Positions 47,487 through 58,400 of a stretch of DNA of 64,000 bases are shown piece by piece. A program made the position numbers and the translations under genes. The DNA comes from Holophagae bacterium. Lineage in GTDB: Bacteria > Acidobacteriota > Holophagae > Acanthopleuribacterales > Acanthopleuribacteraceae. Each line of letters starts with the position of its first letter. Within the stretch, counting starts at the first letter, position 1. The stretch covers positions 40,384 to 104,383 of the forward strand of contig JAUIFE010000030.1 in assembly GCA_030429565.1 (NCBI GenBank), written 5' to 3'. The notes under the pieces are model-generated. The model ran no database searches and was not told the origin of the DNA. It saw nothing but the letters and a program-made list of their open reading frames with translations.

Positions 47487-48330
47487 CTCGTAAAAATGAA
47501 ATAGACATTAAGCGTCGTTTATCGAATAGAGCTCGAAACGAAGGTGAAGGTGGGGGAATAAGGATCTTCGGCGCCGGTTTAGGGGGATGGGAGAATTCGC
47601 AGCCCTGCGAATTGGCCTAACCTAGCGGATCCAAAGTTGTCTTCCGAACCATTTCTTTTTACAGTTTCGTCTCAAAAAGTGAGGCGAGGCGGCGATATTT
47701 GCCCCGGTTACCTGCCTACTTTTCTTCGCGACTCATTTTCGTCTAGATTGAATTGGTTATAGCGTTAGGACGAACGCCCATTACCTGAATCCTATACCAA
47801 GTGGGGCACCTTCGGGAACGCGCTTTTATGTAAAGGCATGTAATTCGGAGGAGGGCGGGTGGGCTCCATCTTCTCGACCGAAACGGCGCGATTTACTGTC
47901 TCGTCAGGCGGTGACTATGGCAGATGGGTCTTTTAAGAGGCTTGAATAATTGGATTAATTCGATTGTTAGAGACGTGTGAGGGCGGCGTTACTTGGTGTT
48001 TACCTTGCTGTTTAAGGGCGCGTGACTCAGTGTTGGTTGTGCTTTTTAACGATACACATTTTTTACTTTTGCCTGTTTGGCACATGTTGTGTCGCTTCGA
48101 AGAGTCTGGCTCGGTCGCGCGTTTCGGTATGGAGAATTTCAAATCTAGCGATAACTTGTGAAGTGTTGTGTATTTTCTGAGGTGGCTTATTTTTTGCGTG
48201 AGGGGAGGGTTTGGAATTTTTTTTAGCTTCGAATTGTTGTCGCTTGTGAAAAGTGCTGTTCGCTCATTCTGGCGGCTGTTTTGGTTTTTAAAATGAGCTC
48301 AGTTGCGGGTGGAAAGTGACGGCGCTTTAT
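47487..48330. other. Intergenic region between the subtilase and WD40-caspase genes
   Basis: About 840 bases hold no supported gene. Short open frames near 47930-48160 have no ribosome-binding site and low-complexity translations. The stretch is more AT-rich than the flanking genes. It should contain the subtilase promoter and 5' leader; no clear -35/-10 pair was identified. Confidence 0.5.
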
Positions 48331-48352
48331 AAAAAAGGGGCCTTGCGGCCCC
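48331..48352 (-). terminator. Rho-independent terminator of the WD40-caspase gene
   Basis: GGGGCC and GGCCCC form a 6-bp GC stem around a TTGC loop (48337-48352). On the minus strand it is followed by TTTTTT. It starts 12 bases past the stop codon of the leftward WD40-caspase gene. Confidence 0.85.
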
Positions 48353-48364
48353 GGGATTTTTGCT

Positions 48365-51300
48365 TCAGTGGAGGCTGATGTTGTCGAAAAGTCCGCGTAT
48401 CTCGTTTTCGTAGCCGGCGTCGTAGTCGAAGGAGTATTGGTAGTGGGTTCCGTCGAATTCACCGGCCATCTGAAAGTCGCCTGCTGGGAAACTAAAAACA
48501 ACCCATTGATCATTTTTGCGGTAGACGTAGTGGTAAAAGACACGGGTGCATTGTTCGAGGAATTGGGGTGGCTTGGGTTCTGCTTTCTTGCGTCTGCGCA
48601 GTTGGGCGATTTTTTTCTTGAGCCAGCTCGCTTTTTCCTTCGCCGGTTCGAGTGTTTTATTGCCGGCGTGTGGTGTTTCTTGTTGGCTTGAAGTTGCTTC
48701 TTTTTCTTTGTTTTCTTTTTTTGGCATGGTTACGCTTAGTTTTAAATTGACTTTTGGCAGGCGTAGCTTGGGCAACTTCCACTTGGATCCCTTGGGTGGG
48801 TTTTTAGCGGCGGTTTGGGTTTTAACGGGTTCTTCTTGCGGCTTGGCTTTAGAAACTGCATCCCGTTCCGATTTTGCCGGCTGATCTGCTAAGGCTGCGC
48901 TTCGACGCCGTTGTTCGCGTTTTTCTTGTTGCCGTTGTGCCAGTTCCAGGAAGGATTTTTGGAACTTGTCGATGACGTCTTCCAAGTGTTCTTTTCGGGT
49001 GAAGTAGCTTTTGGTAATCAAATAATGAACGGCTTTTCCATCGACGGTAAGTTGTTGTTCATCAAGGATCATTGTGCGCTTGGTTTCCTGAGCGAACTTT
49101 GTTTGTACGTCGCCCAGATGCTCGTAGGATCGGGACACTAAATGTTCTTTGAGCTGCTCAAAGCTTCGCGGTTCGAAGCCCACCTCCACGAAGAGCGGGG
49201 CTTGCTTTTCCGAGTGGCGTGTCCACTGATACACCATGGCAACGGATTTGAGGGGTTGCGGTTGATCGGGCGCTGCGGGCTCCTTGGCGGTTTGCTCAAG
49301 CGTCTTTTGCCGCGCCGCGATTTGGGTGGCGTTTTCTTTGGCGCCCAGCTTGACGAAGCGCGAGCCAAGGGTAAAGAAGTGGTTTTGGTTTTCGGGGGAT
49401 GGGGTGGCGGGTGTCTGCTCGCGTTTGGGGTAATCCAAGGGCGTTGGGGTAAGCAGCTTGTGGGTCCAGCGGTGAATGTTGGTGAACATTTTGGCTTCGT
49501 TGCTGCTACCGGCTTTTAAGTCTTTGAGGCGGAATGGGTTGTTTTTGGTGAGATAGGTTTTGAGTTTTTGGGTCAAAGGTTTGCGTTTTGGGCTTTCGGT
49601 GGTGTCGGCGATGGCGAAATCATCGTAAAGGTTAATCTGACGGAGGGTTGGCGTCTGCATGCCCTGGCTGAGTTGGGGTACCATGAGCGCTAAATAATCC
49701 ACCAACTCGGAGACCTGGATGAATTGGTCTTCGTTGACGTCGGCCAGGCCGCTATTGATTCCGGTAAAGGTGGCAAAGGTAAAGACGCCGTTTTGCCAGG
49801 TCTCGCCTTCGATCGAGATTTCGCGACCCGAGGAAGAGGCGAGAATGACCGAGCCCGAGTTGCGACGCAGGTCGACAAAGTTTTGGCGCATGAGGGCGTA
49901 GGTATCGGCGCGGGCAATTTTTGGATTGCTGCGCACGGTGTAGACGTTTTTCCCCGTCACCTTGCCAATCGGCAATTTTTTGACCAAGGTACCGATGTCC
50001 TCGGGGTCGCGGTCGCCTGAATAACAGGTGTCGAGCATAACCAATTTGCGGCGACAATTGAGCTGATCGAGCAAGTGCTCAAGCATGTCAATGCTGTAGC
50101 CGCGTAAGCTAGGCTGGTCGGGATCGGCGTCGTGGGTGGCGTAATAGTAGTCAAAGGTTTTGGGATCGAGCAAGCCGTGACCGGACAAAAACACGAGGAT
50201 TTGATCGTTGACGGTGGCCTGTTCCAAGAAAGCACGGGTTTGGTCGAGGGTTTCACGGTCGACTTGTTGGTTGGTGAGCAAACGGTGGTGCACTTTCTCG
50301 AATAAGGTGGTCTCTTGGAACAGGGCCAACATGTCGCCGGCGTCCTTGACGGCGTAGGTTAGGTTGGGGTTGTGGCGGTATTCATTGACGCCGATGAGGA
50401 GCATATAAAGGTTGGGACGCGGCGGCGTGCCTTCGCGTTTGATGAAAACCGTATCGAGTCGGGAGAGGTTTCCTTCGACAGCGCGCACGGCGACCTGAAT
50501 TTTGTTGAGGCCGTAGGCAAGAGTGATCGGAACCTGCTTAAGCAATGATTTTTGGCCCTTTAGGGTCAGGCCGCGTCGGCCGTAGAGTGGCACATCGTTG
50601 ACCTTCACATGTAAGCGGGCCAAGCCGTTGGTGTCGGCGCCTTTGACGGAGAGGGTGACGGTCGCTTGATCGGTGCTGAGGGCGAGTTTTTGCTTGTTGT
50701 TTATGGTGGCGGTGGGCAGGCGGGTGGTGGCTAGGGCAGGTGTCTCAAAGCCCATGATGCGACGCCGCCGTTGGTAGGCACGTTGGTAATCGTCGCGCAG
50801 GGCGGTGTTGTTGGGTGACGTCACAGCCAACACTTTGGCTGGTTGGTTGAGGGTCAGGTCAAATTGTTCGAAGGAATGGGCTTTGCCGCCTTCGACGATG
50901 GCGACGGCGTCGGTACCGCGGCCACTTGCAGTGTAGAAGTGATCCGGGGTCGTGATGATGTATTCGTCGGTATTGACAATACCGACCGCGGCGAACTGTT
51001 GTTGTTTTAAGTCGGCGTCCCAGAATTCCATTTGTCCATCGGGTTTGAGCAACAAGAGTTGGTCGCCGGCGGGCGCGAATTGGAGCGCGTGGGCGTGAAG
51101 GCGTTTGCGGTGAAGCGCCTGGCGAGTTTCGGTGTCCCAGAAGACGACGTCGCCTTGGGTATCGCTGGTGACGAGGACGCGCCCGTCAGGACGCAGTGCC
51201 ATGGCGATGATCTCGGTCTTAAGGCCTTCGAGGCGCCCGATAAAATCGCCCTCGGGCAAGGTCCAGCAGGTGACTTCGCCATGATTGCGGTTGAACGCGC

Positions 51301-53311
51301 CGAAAAGATCGCGGTTCTTGTAGGTAAGCGTGAAGATCTGTTTGCCGGCGGCGTCGATGAGCGTTTGGACGGGACGTTCGCCGGTGGCCAGAATATAAAC
51401 CGGCCCGTCTTCATCGAGACTTTGGATGATTGTCCCGGTCTCTTCCTCGCCCAACGCCAAATAAGTCCGTTGCTGGTTGGCAATTACCAAGTTGTCGCCG
51501 GCAAAGGCAACCGATTGGTAGGTGTGCCAGGGGCTGTTGAGAGGATTGACGGCGCGCGGCGCGAGGTTTTCCGGTTTCTTTTTTGGATTAAGTAGGTCCC
51601 ATACCAATATTTTTCCATTGCTGTTGCCTGTCCTCAGGCGCGCGGCGCCACTGCTGATCAGTTTGGTGCCGTCTTTTGAAAAGGCGAGCGAAACGACGGG
51701 TTGCTTGTGCTGCTCGAGGGTGTTGCGATGGTCACCGGTTTTGGCGTCCCAGATGCGAATCGTGCCGTCTACCGACCCACTGAGTAAGTTTTGGCCGTCG
51801 GGACTGAAGGCGAGAGAGGTCACACGGCGGGTGTGCCCGCGCAACAGGCGTAACTTGACCCGACCGTCTAGATGCCACAGGAAAAACGACTTGCCGCCGT
51901 AAATCGCGGCGATGCTTTGACCGTCGGGGCTGAACACGGCAGCTTCGACCTTGCGGGTGGCGCCGCGCATGCTTTTCACGAGTGCCTTATTGCGGGTATC
52001 CCAAATTTCAAGGGTGCCTTTTGTGCCGTCCGCGACTAAATAGGCACCGTCGGCGGAGAGTGTCAATGAAAACACGGGTTTGCCGTAAGTGATTTGCAAG
52101 CAATGGGTACCGTCGGCGGTCCAGCGTCGAATACCGCCCTTGCGGGTGGGGAACAGCGGCAGGAGGCTCATGCTGAAGAACTTGTCCTGGGGGATTTCGC
52201 GGCCGGGGTAAATGGCGCCCTCTTTGAGCGTTTCCAGTTTGGCAAACAGACCGAGACCGATCAGGCCCGCGACCTTTCTGTTGCCGACTTTTTTTTGGAC
52301 CCACTTGTTTTTGGAGAGCCTGCCAAGCAATTTACCAGTTTCGCGCAGGGTCTTTTTGGTGTCGATTTTTTGTGTGCCGGCGGGTGAGCGCTTGGTGGCG
52401 ACGGTGGTGACGGGTTTGCTGCGTTTCTCGCGATTGTCGGCAATACTTGCATAGAGGTGGTCGCCCTTGGGGCTCCAGCGCAGATCGGTAATGCAGCGGC
52501 CGTAGCCCTGAAAATGGTGGATCACGGTCAAGTCGCTGAGGTTTAGCCGCTGCAATCGGTAACGGCCGTCCTCGGCGTCCGGCGCCTCTTCATCACCGGC
52601 TTCCGGCGGCAGCCAATCCATGCTCTCGATAGCAACGGCGACAGTATGATCGGCGGGGTGAACGGCTACTTTGCGTAGCAAATCATTACCAGGCATGGTG
52701 ACCAAGGGTTGAAACGTCTCACTGTCCCAAATGACAGCCGAATGGTAGAGACTGCCGGCGATAAAGCGTTTCCCATCAGGAGTAAACGCCAATGGTTGGA
52801 GCGCGCCCAGCTTGCGCGGAATGCGATGGATGAGTTGCCCGTCGTGGGGGTCGACGGCGATGATTTCACCGATAACTTCGCCAAAAGTATCGATTTCAGC
52901 GGCGGCACTGAGTAACCAACCCTTGGGATGGAAAGCGAGGTCGCGTACCGGTAGTTCGTGGAACTCAAGTGTTTTGGGTTCCTTTTTTTGGTTCAGATCC
53001 CACAGGTAAATGCGGTGGTCGAGGTTGCCGGCGGCAAGGTAGCGGCCGTCGGGTGAGAAGGCTAAACTGGTCCAGTCACTGCTGAAACTGGGGAAGACCC
53101 GAATGGATTTACCGGTGGTGCTTTCCCACAGAATGATCATTTCGGCACTAGCGGATGCAATCCAGCGACGGTTCGGATGGTGTTCAATGTCATTAAGACC
53201 GGAGACGTGCATGAGCTGACCGACGACTTCGGGGGCGGGGTTCGCGGCGACAAACATAGCTGTCGAAGGTGTGGTCAAAGTTAGTAAGACGAAAAGGCGG
53301 TGGAAAAGCAT
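48365..53311 (-). CDS. Exported WD40-repeat caspase-like protease (C14 family)
   Basis: This protein has about 1648 residues. The ATG chosen has GGAGG five bases upstream and opens a signal peptide (MLFHRLFVLLTLTTPSTAM); longer frames lack both. WD40 repeats fill about 40-860, seen as repeats of FSPDG...GS.DGTIRIWD (for example GHTRRVTSLAFSPDGQNLLS). A beta linker leads to a caspase-like domain (about 1000-1250): LLIGVNEYRHNPNL, catalytic His in FLSGHGLLD near 1042 and catalytic Cys in MLDTCYSGD near 1094. The C-terminus has a Lys/Glu-rich linker and a small beta domain ending FDNISLH. Bacterial caspase homologues often act in regulated proteolysis or cell-death immunity, with WD40 propellers as sensors. 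The gene lies 178 bases downstream of an operon holding a pseudo-caspase, so they may act together. An inner-membrane-lipid or periplasmic location is inferred from the signal peptide. Confidence 0.9.
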   Translation of the reverse strand: MLFHRLFVLLTLTTPSTAMFVAANPAPEVVGQLMHVSGLNDIEHHPNRRWIASASAEMIILWESTTGKSIRVFPSFSSDWTSLAFSPDGRYLAAGNLDHRIYLWDLNQKKEPKTLEFHELPVRDLAFHPKGWLLSAAAEIDTFGEVIGEIIAVDPHDGQLIHRIPRKLGALQPLAFTPDGKRFIAGSLYHSAVIWDSETFQPLVTMPGNDLLRKVAVHPADHTVAVAIESMDWLPPEAGDEEAPDAEDGRYRLQRLNLSDLTVIHHFQGYGRCITDLRWSPKGDHLYASIADNREKRSKPVTTVATKRSPAGTQKIDTKKTLRETGKLLGRLSKNKWVQKKVGNRKVAGLIGLGLFAKLETLKEGAIYPGREIPQDKFFSMSLLPLFPTRKGGIRRWTADGTHCLQITYGKPVFSLTLSADGAYLVADGTKGTLEIWDTRNKALVKSMRGATRKVEAAVFSPDGQSIAAIYGGKSFFLWHLDGRVKLRLLRGHTRRVTSLAFSPDGQNLLSGSVDGTIRIWDAKTGDHRNTLEQHKQPVVSLAFSKDGTKLISSGAARLRTGNSNGKILVWDLLNPKKKPENLAPRAVNPLNSPWHTYQSVAFAGDNLVIANQQRTYLALGEEETGTIIQSLDEDGPVYILATGERPVQTLIDAAGKQIFTLTYKNRDLFGAFNRNHGEVTCWTLPEGDFIGRLEGLKTEIIAMALRPDGRVLVTSDTQGDVVFWDTETRQALHRKRLHAHALQFAPAGDQLLLLKPDGQMEFWDADLKQQQFAAVGIVNTDEYIITTPDHFYTASGRGTDAVAIVEGGKAHSFEQFDLTLNQPAKVLAVTSPNNTALRDDYQRAYQRRRRIMGFETPALATTRLPTATINNKQKLALSTDQATVTLSVKGADTNGLARLHVKVNDVPLYGRRGLTLKGQKSLLKQVPITLAYGLNKIQVAVRAVEGNLSRLDTVFIKREGTPPRPNLYMLLIGVNEYRHNPNLTYAVKDAGDMLALFQETTLFEKVHHRLLTNQQVDRETLDQTRAFLEQATVNDQILVFLSGHGLLDPKTFDYYYATHDADPDQPSLRGYSIDMLEHLLDQLNCRRKLVMLDTCYSGDRDPEDIGTLVKKLPIGKVTGKNVYTVRSNPKIARADTYALMRQNFVDLRRNSGSVILASSSGREISIEGETWQNGVFTFATFTGINSGLADVNEDQFIQVSELVDYLALMVPQLSQGMQTPTLRQINLYDDFAIADTTESPKRKPLTQKLKTYLTKNNPFRLKDLKAGSSNEAKMFTNIHRWTHKLLTPTPLDYPKREQTPATPSPENQNHFFTLGSRFVKLGAKENATQIAARQKTLEQTAKEPAAPDQPQPLKSVAMVYQWTRHSEKQAPLFVEVGFEPRSFEQLKEHLVSRSYEHLGDVQTKFAQETKRTMILDEQQLTVDGKAVHYLITKSYFTRKEHLEDVIDKFQKSFLELAQRQQEKREQRRRSAALADQPAKSERDAVSKAKPQEEPVKTQTAAKNPPKGSKWKLPKLRLPKVNLKLSVTMPKKENKEKEATSSQQETPHAGNKTLEPAKEKASWLKKKIAQLRRRKKAEPKPPQFLEQCTRVFYHYVYRKNDQWVVFSFPAGDFQMAGEFDGTHYQYSFDYDAGYENEIRGLFDNISLH

Positions 53312-53489
53312 AAAACCTCCAAAACGCACCATGCTCTTGGTCTTTCGTGATGTCGTAATAACCATATTTAAAATAGGTGTTTGACAAGATTTGAGTCCAT
53401 TCGAGCGGTGCTTAGTGAGAACCAAAAAAAGGGTTTTGGTTCTCTAAAGAAGAAATGCCTTTATTGTGGTTTTGTTCATTTTTTTTGCA

Positions 53490-55448
53490 CTATTGAGCAT
53501 TGAGTGCATTGAAGAAATCTCGTTCGCTAACGTCTTTGTTGGGGATTACTTCCAGGCTGACTTGACTGAGGGTCCAGAGGTTTTCCTCGTAGAAACCGTC
53601 TTTGCCGGTGCTATCGTCGCGGGCGAGGTAACCGCGCAGCAGTCGTTCTAAATCGGAACCCGCGTTTTTGGCGCCGTGCTGAAGTGCAGTGGTCAGATGG
53701 GTCCAGTTGACGTGGTTGTCGGGCATCGACCCGAATACGAACAGGCGGCCCTTTTGCTTAAAGGGGGGACCTGAGAGGTATAGGTCCCCTTCGAACACAT
53801 GGCTGCGACCTTTTTGTACCAAGACACGCGCGCCATCGGCCGGAAAGCCATGGAGCGAACCGTCCGAACCGGCCAAAATGCCGCCGACGGCGAGCGTCGC
53901 GAGTGGGCCGTCAATCAAGGTGACTTCGACGTGCCAAAAGAAACATAGAGGGATGCGTTGCGGCTGGTTGACTTGCTGATCGGGCCAATTGCCACGGGTG
54001 CATTGGAGCCGATGGTGGGGACTCGCGACGGCACGAATCCGTAAGGTGACATTGTCTTGCAGGTGGGTGCCGCCGTCACCTTTGAGCGCGGTGAAACCAC
54101 GGATCCGCGCGAAGGCCGACAGCCTGCTCGCGATTTCCCCGGCGGCGTGTTGTTCGGAGGCCAATAAACCGGCCTGAACCTGGAAGCGCGTTTGATTCTG
54201 GTTGTCGATGAGGGAAAGCGTGCCGTCGGCCTGCTCGCAAATTTGGAAATCCCAGCCGTGCGCGGCCGGGCGCACCAGGGCGCCGAGGGCCGTTTTCGCC
54301 AGTGCTTGCTGTAAATGGCCGGCGAAGGTTGGCGAGACGGCGGCGGCGCCCTTGCTTTGCACGTGATAGTGCAATCGAAACACGTCGTTGCCAGGCAACA
54401 TCAGCACGGCGCGGTCTCCGATTTGGACTGGGTTGCCTTTACCCGCACGGGCGATGGTTGCGATGGCGCGATTTCCTTGCAGACGGGTTATGCGGAGGGT
54501 TCCTTTGGTCGTTGATGGATTGTCGGCGGCCAACACTTTTAGCTCGGCACCGACCGAAAAACCGGGATTGGGTGGTCCTTCCAGTTCCAGCCGGTCTAGG
54601 ACCTTGGTGATGCGCCAATAGCCACCGTGGTGATTGGGAGACGGTTGAGGGATTGTCGGCACGACGGATTGATCGACGTCGCCCTCCAAAAGTGGCTGCA
54701 TGCCGTACGCGGCCAGCGCGGTGCGCCAATCATCGAGCAGGGTGGCGTAGGCAACAGTGGGTGGATGCTGATTGAGGCCGGCGAGTAAGGTGCGAGTGAA
54801 GGCGCCGCCTTGGGGCGTGTCGACGGCGCGGTGGTTGCCGAAGGTGGTGCATAAAAGCCGGCGCGGCGCGGTTCCGGCTTGATTCGGCGCGGGCGTGACG
54901 GGGGGGGAACGTGGGTTGGGGTCGAGGGCCTTGGAGGGGAAACGCCCTGGCGGCATGTGGCGAAAACCGGCGTCAATAATTAGGGTGACCGAGGCGCCGG
55001 ATGTGGCTGGTTCCAGCAGAATGAGCTTGATGTGGGCTAGGGCGAGATCGTGACCGGTTCCACCACGAGAGTCGGCAAGGACTAGGTCGAGGTGCTTGTG
55101 TTGCAGTGCTTCACCGGCGCGGGCGGCGCCGTAACCGGAAAAATAAAACAGCAATTGATCCTGTTTTTGAGTTTGTTTGGCCAGGTCGGTCAGTGCCTTG
55201 ACGACCCGCGCTCTGGTGGCTTCGCGACCTTGAAGCACAGTGATGTCGGTTTTTGAGAAACCGGCCTGGCCGCTGAGGTAATCGATGATCGCGGCGGTGT
55301 CGTGGTTCACGCCGGTCAGCGCGGGGGCCTGGGTGCCCAAGGGGGCGGGAACACCAACAACAAGAGCGCGGCGGGTGCCGGCAAACGCCGCTCCGGGGGC
55401 GGTCAGCCAAAGCCAAAGCAAGATGGTCAACGCGATAGAGCGAATCAT
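53490..55448 (-). CDS. Exported caspase-fold protein with degenerate active site (pseudo-caspase)
   Basis: This protein has about 652 residues. The ATG chosen forms an ATGA overlap with the upstream CHAT gene, has GAGGAGG upstream, and opens the signal peptide MIRSIALTILLWLWLTAPGAAFA. Residues about 24-260 follow the caspase (C14) fold: RRALVVGVPAPLG, the N-terminal helix region GVNHDTAAIIDYLSG and the core strand QLLFYFSGYGAA. At the two catalytic sites the expected His of SGHG is Tyr (SGYGAA, near 105) and the expected Cys of DTCYSG is lost (IIDAGFRH, near 159). It is therefore probably not a protease. The C-terminal 390 residues are beta-rich and unrecognised. I infer a regulatory or scaffolding partner for active caspase-fold proteins encoded beside it. 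It is the last gene of a three-gene coupled unit. Confidence 0.82.
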   Translation of the reverse strand: MIRSIALTILLWLWLTAPGAAFAGTRRALVVGVPAPLGTQAPALTGVNHDTAAIIDYLSGQAGFSKTDITVLQGREATRARVVKALTDLAKQTQKQDQLLFYFSGYGAARAGEALQHKHLDLVLADSRGGTGHDLALAHIKLILLEPATSGASVTLIIDAGFRHMPPGRFPSKALDPNPRSPPVTPAPNQAGTAPRRLLCTTFGNHRAVDTPQGGAFTRTLLAGLNQHPPTVAYATLLDDWRTALAAYGMQPLLEGDVDQSVVPTIPQPSPNHHGGYWRITKVLDRLELEGPPNPGFSVGAELKVLAADNPSTTKGTLRITRLQGNRAIATIARAGKGNPVQIGDRAVLMLPGNDVFRLHYHVQSKGAAAVSPTFAGHLQQALAKTALGALVRPAAHGWDFQICEQADGTLSLIDNQNQTRFQVQAGLLASEQHAAGEIASRLSAFARIRGFTALKGDGGTHLQDNVTLRIRAVASPHHRLQCTRGNWPDQQVNQPQRIPLCFFWHVEVTLIDGPLATLAVGGILAGSDGSLHGFPADGARVLVQKGRSHVFEGDLYLSGPPFKQKGRLFVFGSMPDNHVNWTHLTTALQHGAKNAGSDLERLLRGYLARDDSTGKDGFYEENLWTLSQVSLEVIPNKDVSERDFFNALNAQ

Positions 55449-58400
55449 GGGTGGGCCTCCTCGGCAAATGTGGCATTGAAAAAGGGGGTAACGGGATCCA
55501 GTGGCCAACGGCGCAAGCCGCTGTCCATTCCGATGGTGAGTAACAGGTTTTCGGACGTGCGAATAGCGACAGCGCCAAGGTGGGTTTCCCGGCTTTCAAG
55601 TAGCGCGACGCGTTCGAGACGGGTTAAATCCCACAACTCGGCCTGCCCTTGGCGGGCAACGAGAAGCTTGGAACCCTGCGCTGAAAGCGCGCTTACCGGC
55701 TCGGTCGAGTTGTGACTGATGAAGCGCTTGTCACACAGCGAACCCAGCGCCGGGGGCGCGCTTGGCGAATGGGGTGCCGCGCGGTTGGTGGCTTGCCGGT
55801 GACGGAGCGTGGTTACCTGGATGTCGCCGTTGTCGTGTGCTGCAATAAGGTGGTTTTGGTGAAAGCGTAAATGCGTGACGGGTTGGTGATTCCCTATCAG
55901 GTCCTGCAAGCGACCGTTCGCATCCCAAAACGAAAAGCGATCCACATCGGCGATGACCCAGAGTGGCGGGTTATGACCGAAAGCGGCGTGTCTCACCGCT
56001 TTTTGATGTTGTGGTAACCGGGCCTTGACTTGGCCGTCGGCCTGTACCAGCAGCACGCCGCCGTCGGCGTATGCCACCAGAAACGTATCGGCGTCGCCGG
56101 CGACGGCGAGGGTGACCGCGAATTCGCTGTGGCGTTTGGCCTGTGCCTCCGCCATGCCTGGATGCAACAGTGCGGTGGTTCCGTCGGCATAACCGGCCAA
56201 ACCCACGGTTCCTTTTTCGTTGAGGGCAAGCGCGGTGACGGTGGCTGGGCCTGTCGCCATGACTGTTGTTTTTGCATAGGACGGCAATCGGTTTGTGGGG
56301 TGGCTTGGTGTCGCGGTGATGATGGGACGAGGGAAACGACGGCGGTCGCGACCGCGTTCCGTGTTAATCCACAGGACCTCGCCCTCATGGGTGCCGATCA
56401 GTAAAGTGCTGCCGGTGCGGTTAAAAACGGCTTGGCTGACCGGCTTATCGGCGTGCGTTACGGTGCGAATGGGTTGATCAATGGAGAGGTCCCACAAGAC
56501 GGTTTTGGACCGCGATTGGGTAAGTAGGCGTTGACCATCGTCGGTTACACCGATCGGCAAGGTCTTTTCGCGACCGTGTTGAAGGTGGCGCGGCCGGCGC
56601 GCGAGCGGGATTGACCAGCGGGCTAAACGCCCGCTTGCATAGCCGACCCACAAGGTGTCGCCTTGCGGGTTAAATGCAAGGGCGGTGACTCGCGGAGCCG
56701 ATTTGGTGAAGATGGGTGGGCCGGATGAGTGTGGGTTGAGTGTGGCTAGAATAAAACCGGATTGGGTTTGTGCCAAGACAACGCGGCCGGTTTGATCGGC
56801 GAGCGCGACGAGGTTGCCCGCAGGCGAAACGGCTAGGGTTTGCCAGGGCGAGGGGTTCACTGTTTTGACCACGCGGTATTCATCGGAATTTTGAGCGCCC
56901 CACAACCAGCCGGCGTGACCCAAACCAAGCCAAATCCCGTTGGGTCCGTTGGTTGCCACTTGCAAGATGGGGAAAGGGAGCGGGTAAGCTTGAGTTTGGT
57001 CGGCCCCGACACGAATCAGCGAATGGCCGGCTGCGATTAACAGTAGGTGCGGATGTGGCTGGAAAAGCCTCGCACCGGCGGGCCAAGGTGTCACTTGGGG
57101 TTCACCAAAACCCTGCGCGGCGACGGTCAAACGAACCAATTGGCCGTTTTGACCGTCGGCTATGAACGCTGAGTTCTTTCCGGGAATGGTGGCGAGAAGG
57201 GAAAGGGATCCCCGTACCACGACGGGTTGTGCCGGGGGCGACCAGGTGATCTTGCGGCCGTCTTTGCCATAGCTGTGTAAGGCACCTGTTTGTGGCTGAT
57301 AGTGGAGCCCGGTGACGGCGCCGCTGTGCCATCGGTGTTGGGCGGGCGGGCGGTGTTGGCGCAGGTTGAATTCGGACACGACGCCGTGCTGATCGGCTGT
57401 CGCACAATGGGACCCATCGGCCGACAGTGCCCAGTGGTCGTTGACATGACTGCTCGCATAACGCAGCACGACCTTGGCCCGGCGGCGATCCCAGAGTACG
57501 ACGGCTCGTTCGCTGATGATCACTAAATGATCGGAGTCGGCTTGCATGATGTGGCGTAGCGGCGCCTGTTCAAGCGACCAAGTTTCCAGGTCGTTTTGTT
57601 GGACCAGCGCGCGATAGGTTTCTTTTTCCAACTGGGCGTGGCGTTGTTCATGGTTGATACGTCGCCATGCCTGCATGCCTTTGGTGGCGTGTGTTAATGC
57701 GTTGGCGTGTTGACCCTGGTCATTGCTGTTCTCGGCCAGTAAGGCCTGCGATAACGCCACTTCGGTTTCGGCTCGTCGGGTTTGCTCGCGGGCTTCTTGG
57801 TACAACTTCATCACACCGATGAGGGCAATGCCCAGGCCCAGGGTTAATTGCAAAAGCAGGATGACACGGCGGCGGTTGGTACTCGATTGCTTGGCCTGTT
57901 TGAGGCGTGCCGCCGAGACAAAATCCTGCTCGATTTCGTTGGGGATATATCCTGCTTGGCGAAGCGTCTGTTCCCGGGCCTCCCAATCGCCGGTATCCGG
58001 TAGATCCTGGTGGCGACGCCCCAAATGGTCCCAGTTTTCAGCTTGCCGGAGCAGGGTACGGGCTTGTTCCGGTTCGGCGGGATGACGAAAGGGTTCGGTT
58101 ACAACTGGATGAACCGGCGCGATTAAAACGCGGTCGCCGTCATGGGTGCGGGCCAACAAACCCGCTGCGAGCAAACGCTGAATGAGTGTGGTGCCGATGT
58201 CGGCAAAGGGTGGGGCGGGAATCAGGCGATTGAGGGGGAGCTTGGCCGCGTCGCAATAGGTCAAACGTCGCAAGAGGTTGTTGCGGAAAAGCTGTTGGTG
58301 CCGGTCGCCAAGGGTGCTTTGAACGGTTTGATCCGTGTGTCGAATAAGGCCGTCGAGACCGCCCAAGCGTTGGTAGCCGGCCAGAGGCAGTTTGCGCCCG

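Noticed and set aside
47930..48165. Short frames on both strands in the spacer after the subtilase start
   Set aside because: They overlap each other, lack ribosome-binding sites and have low-complexity translations; the spacer is AT-rich, not coding.
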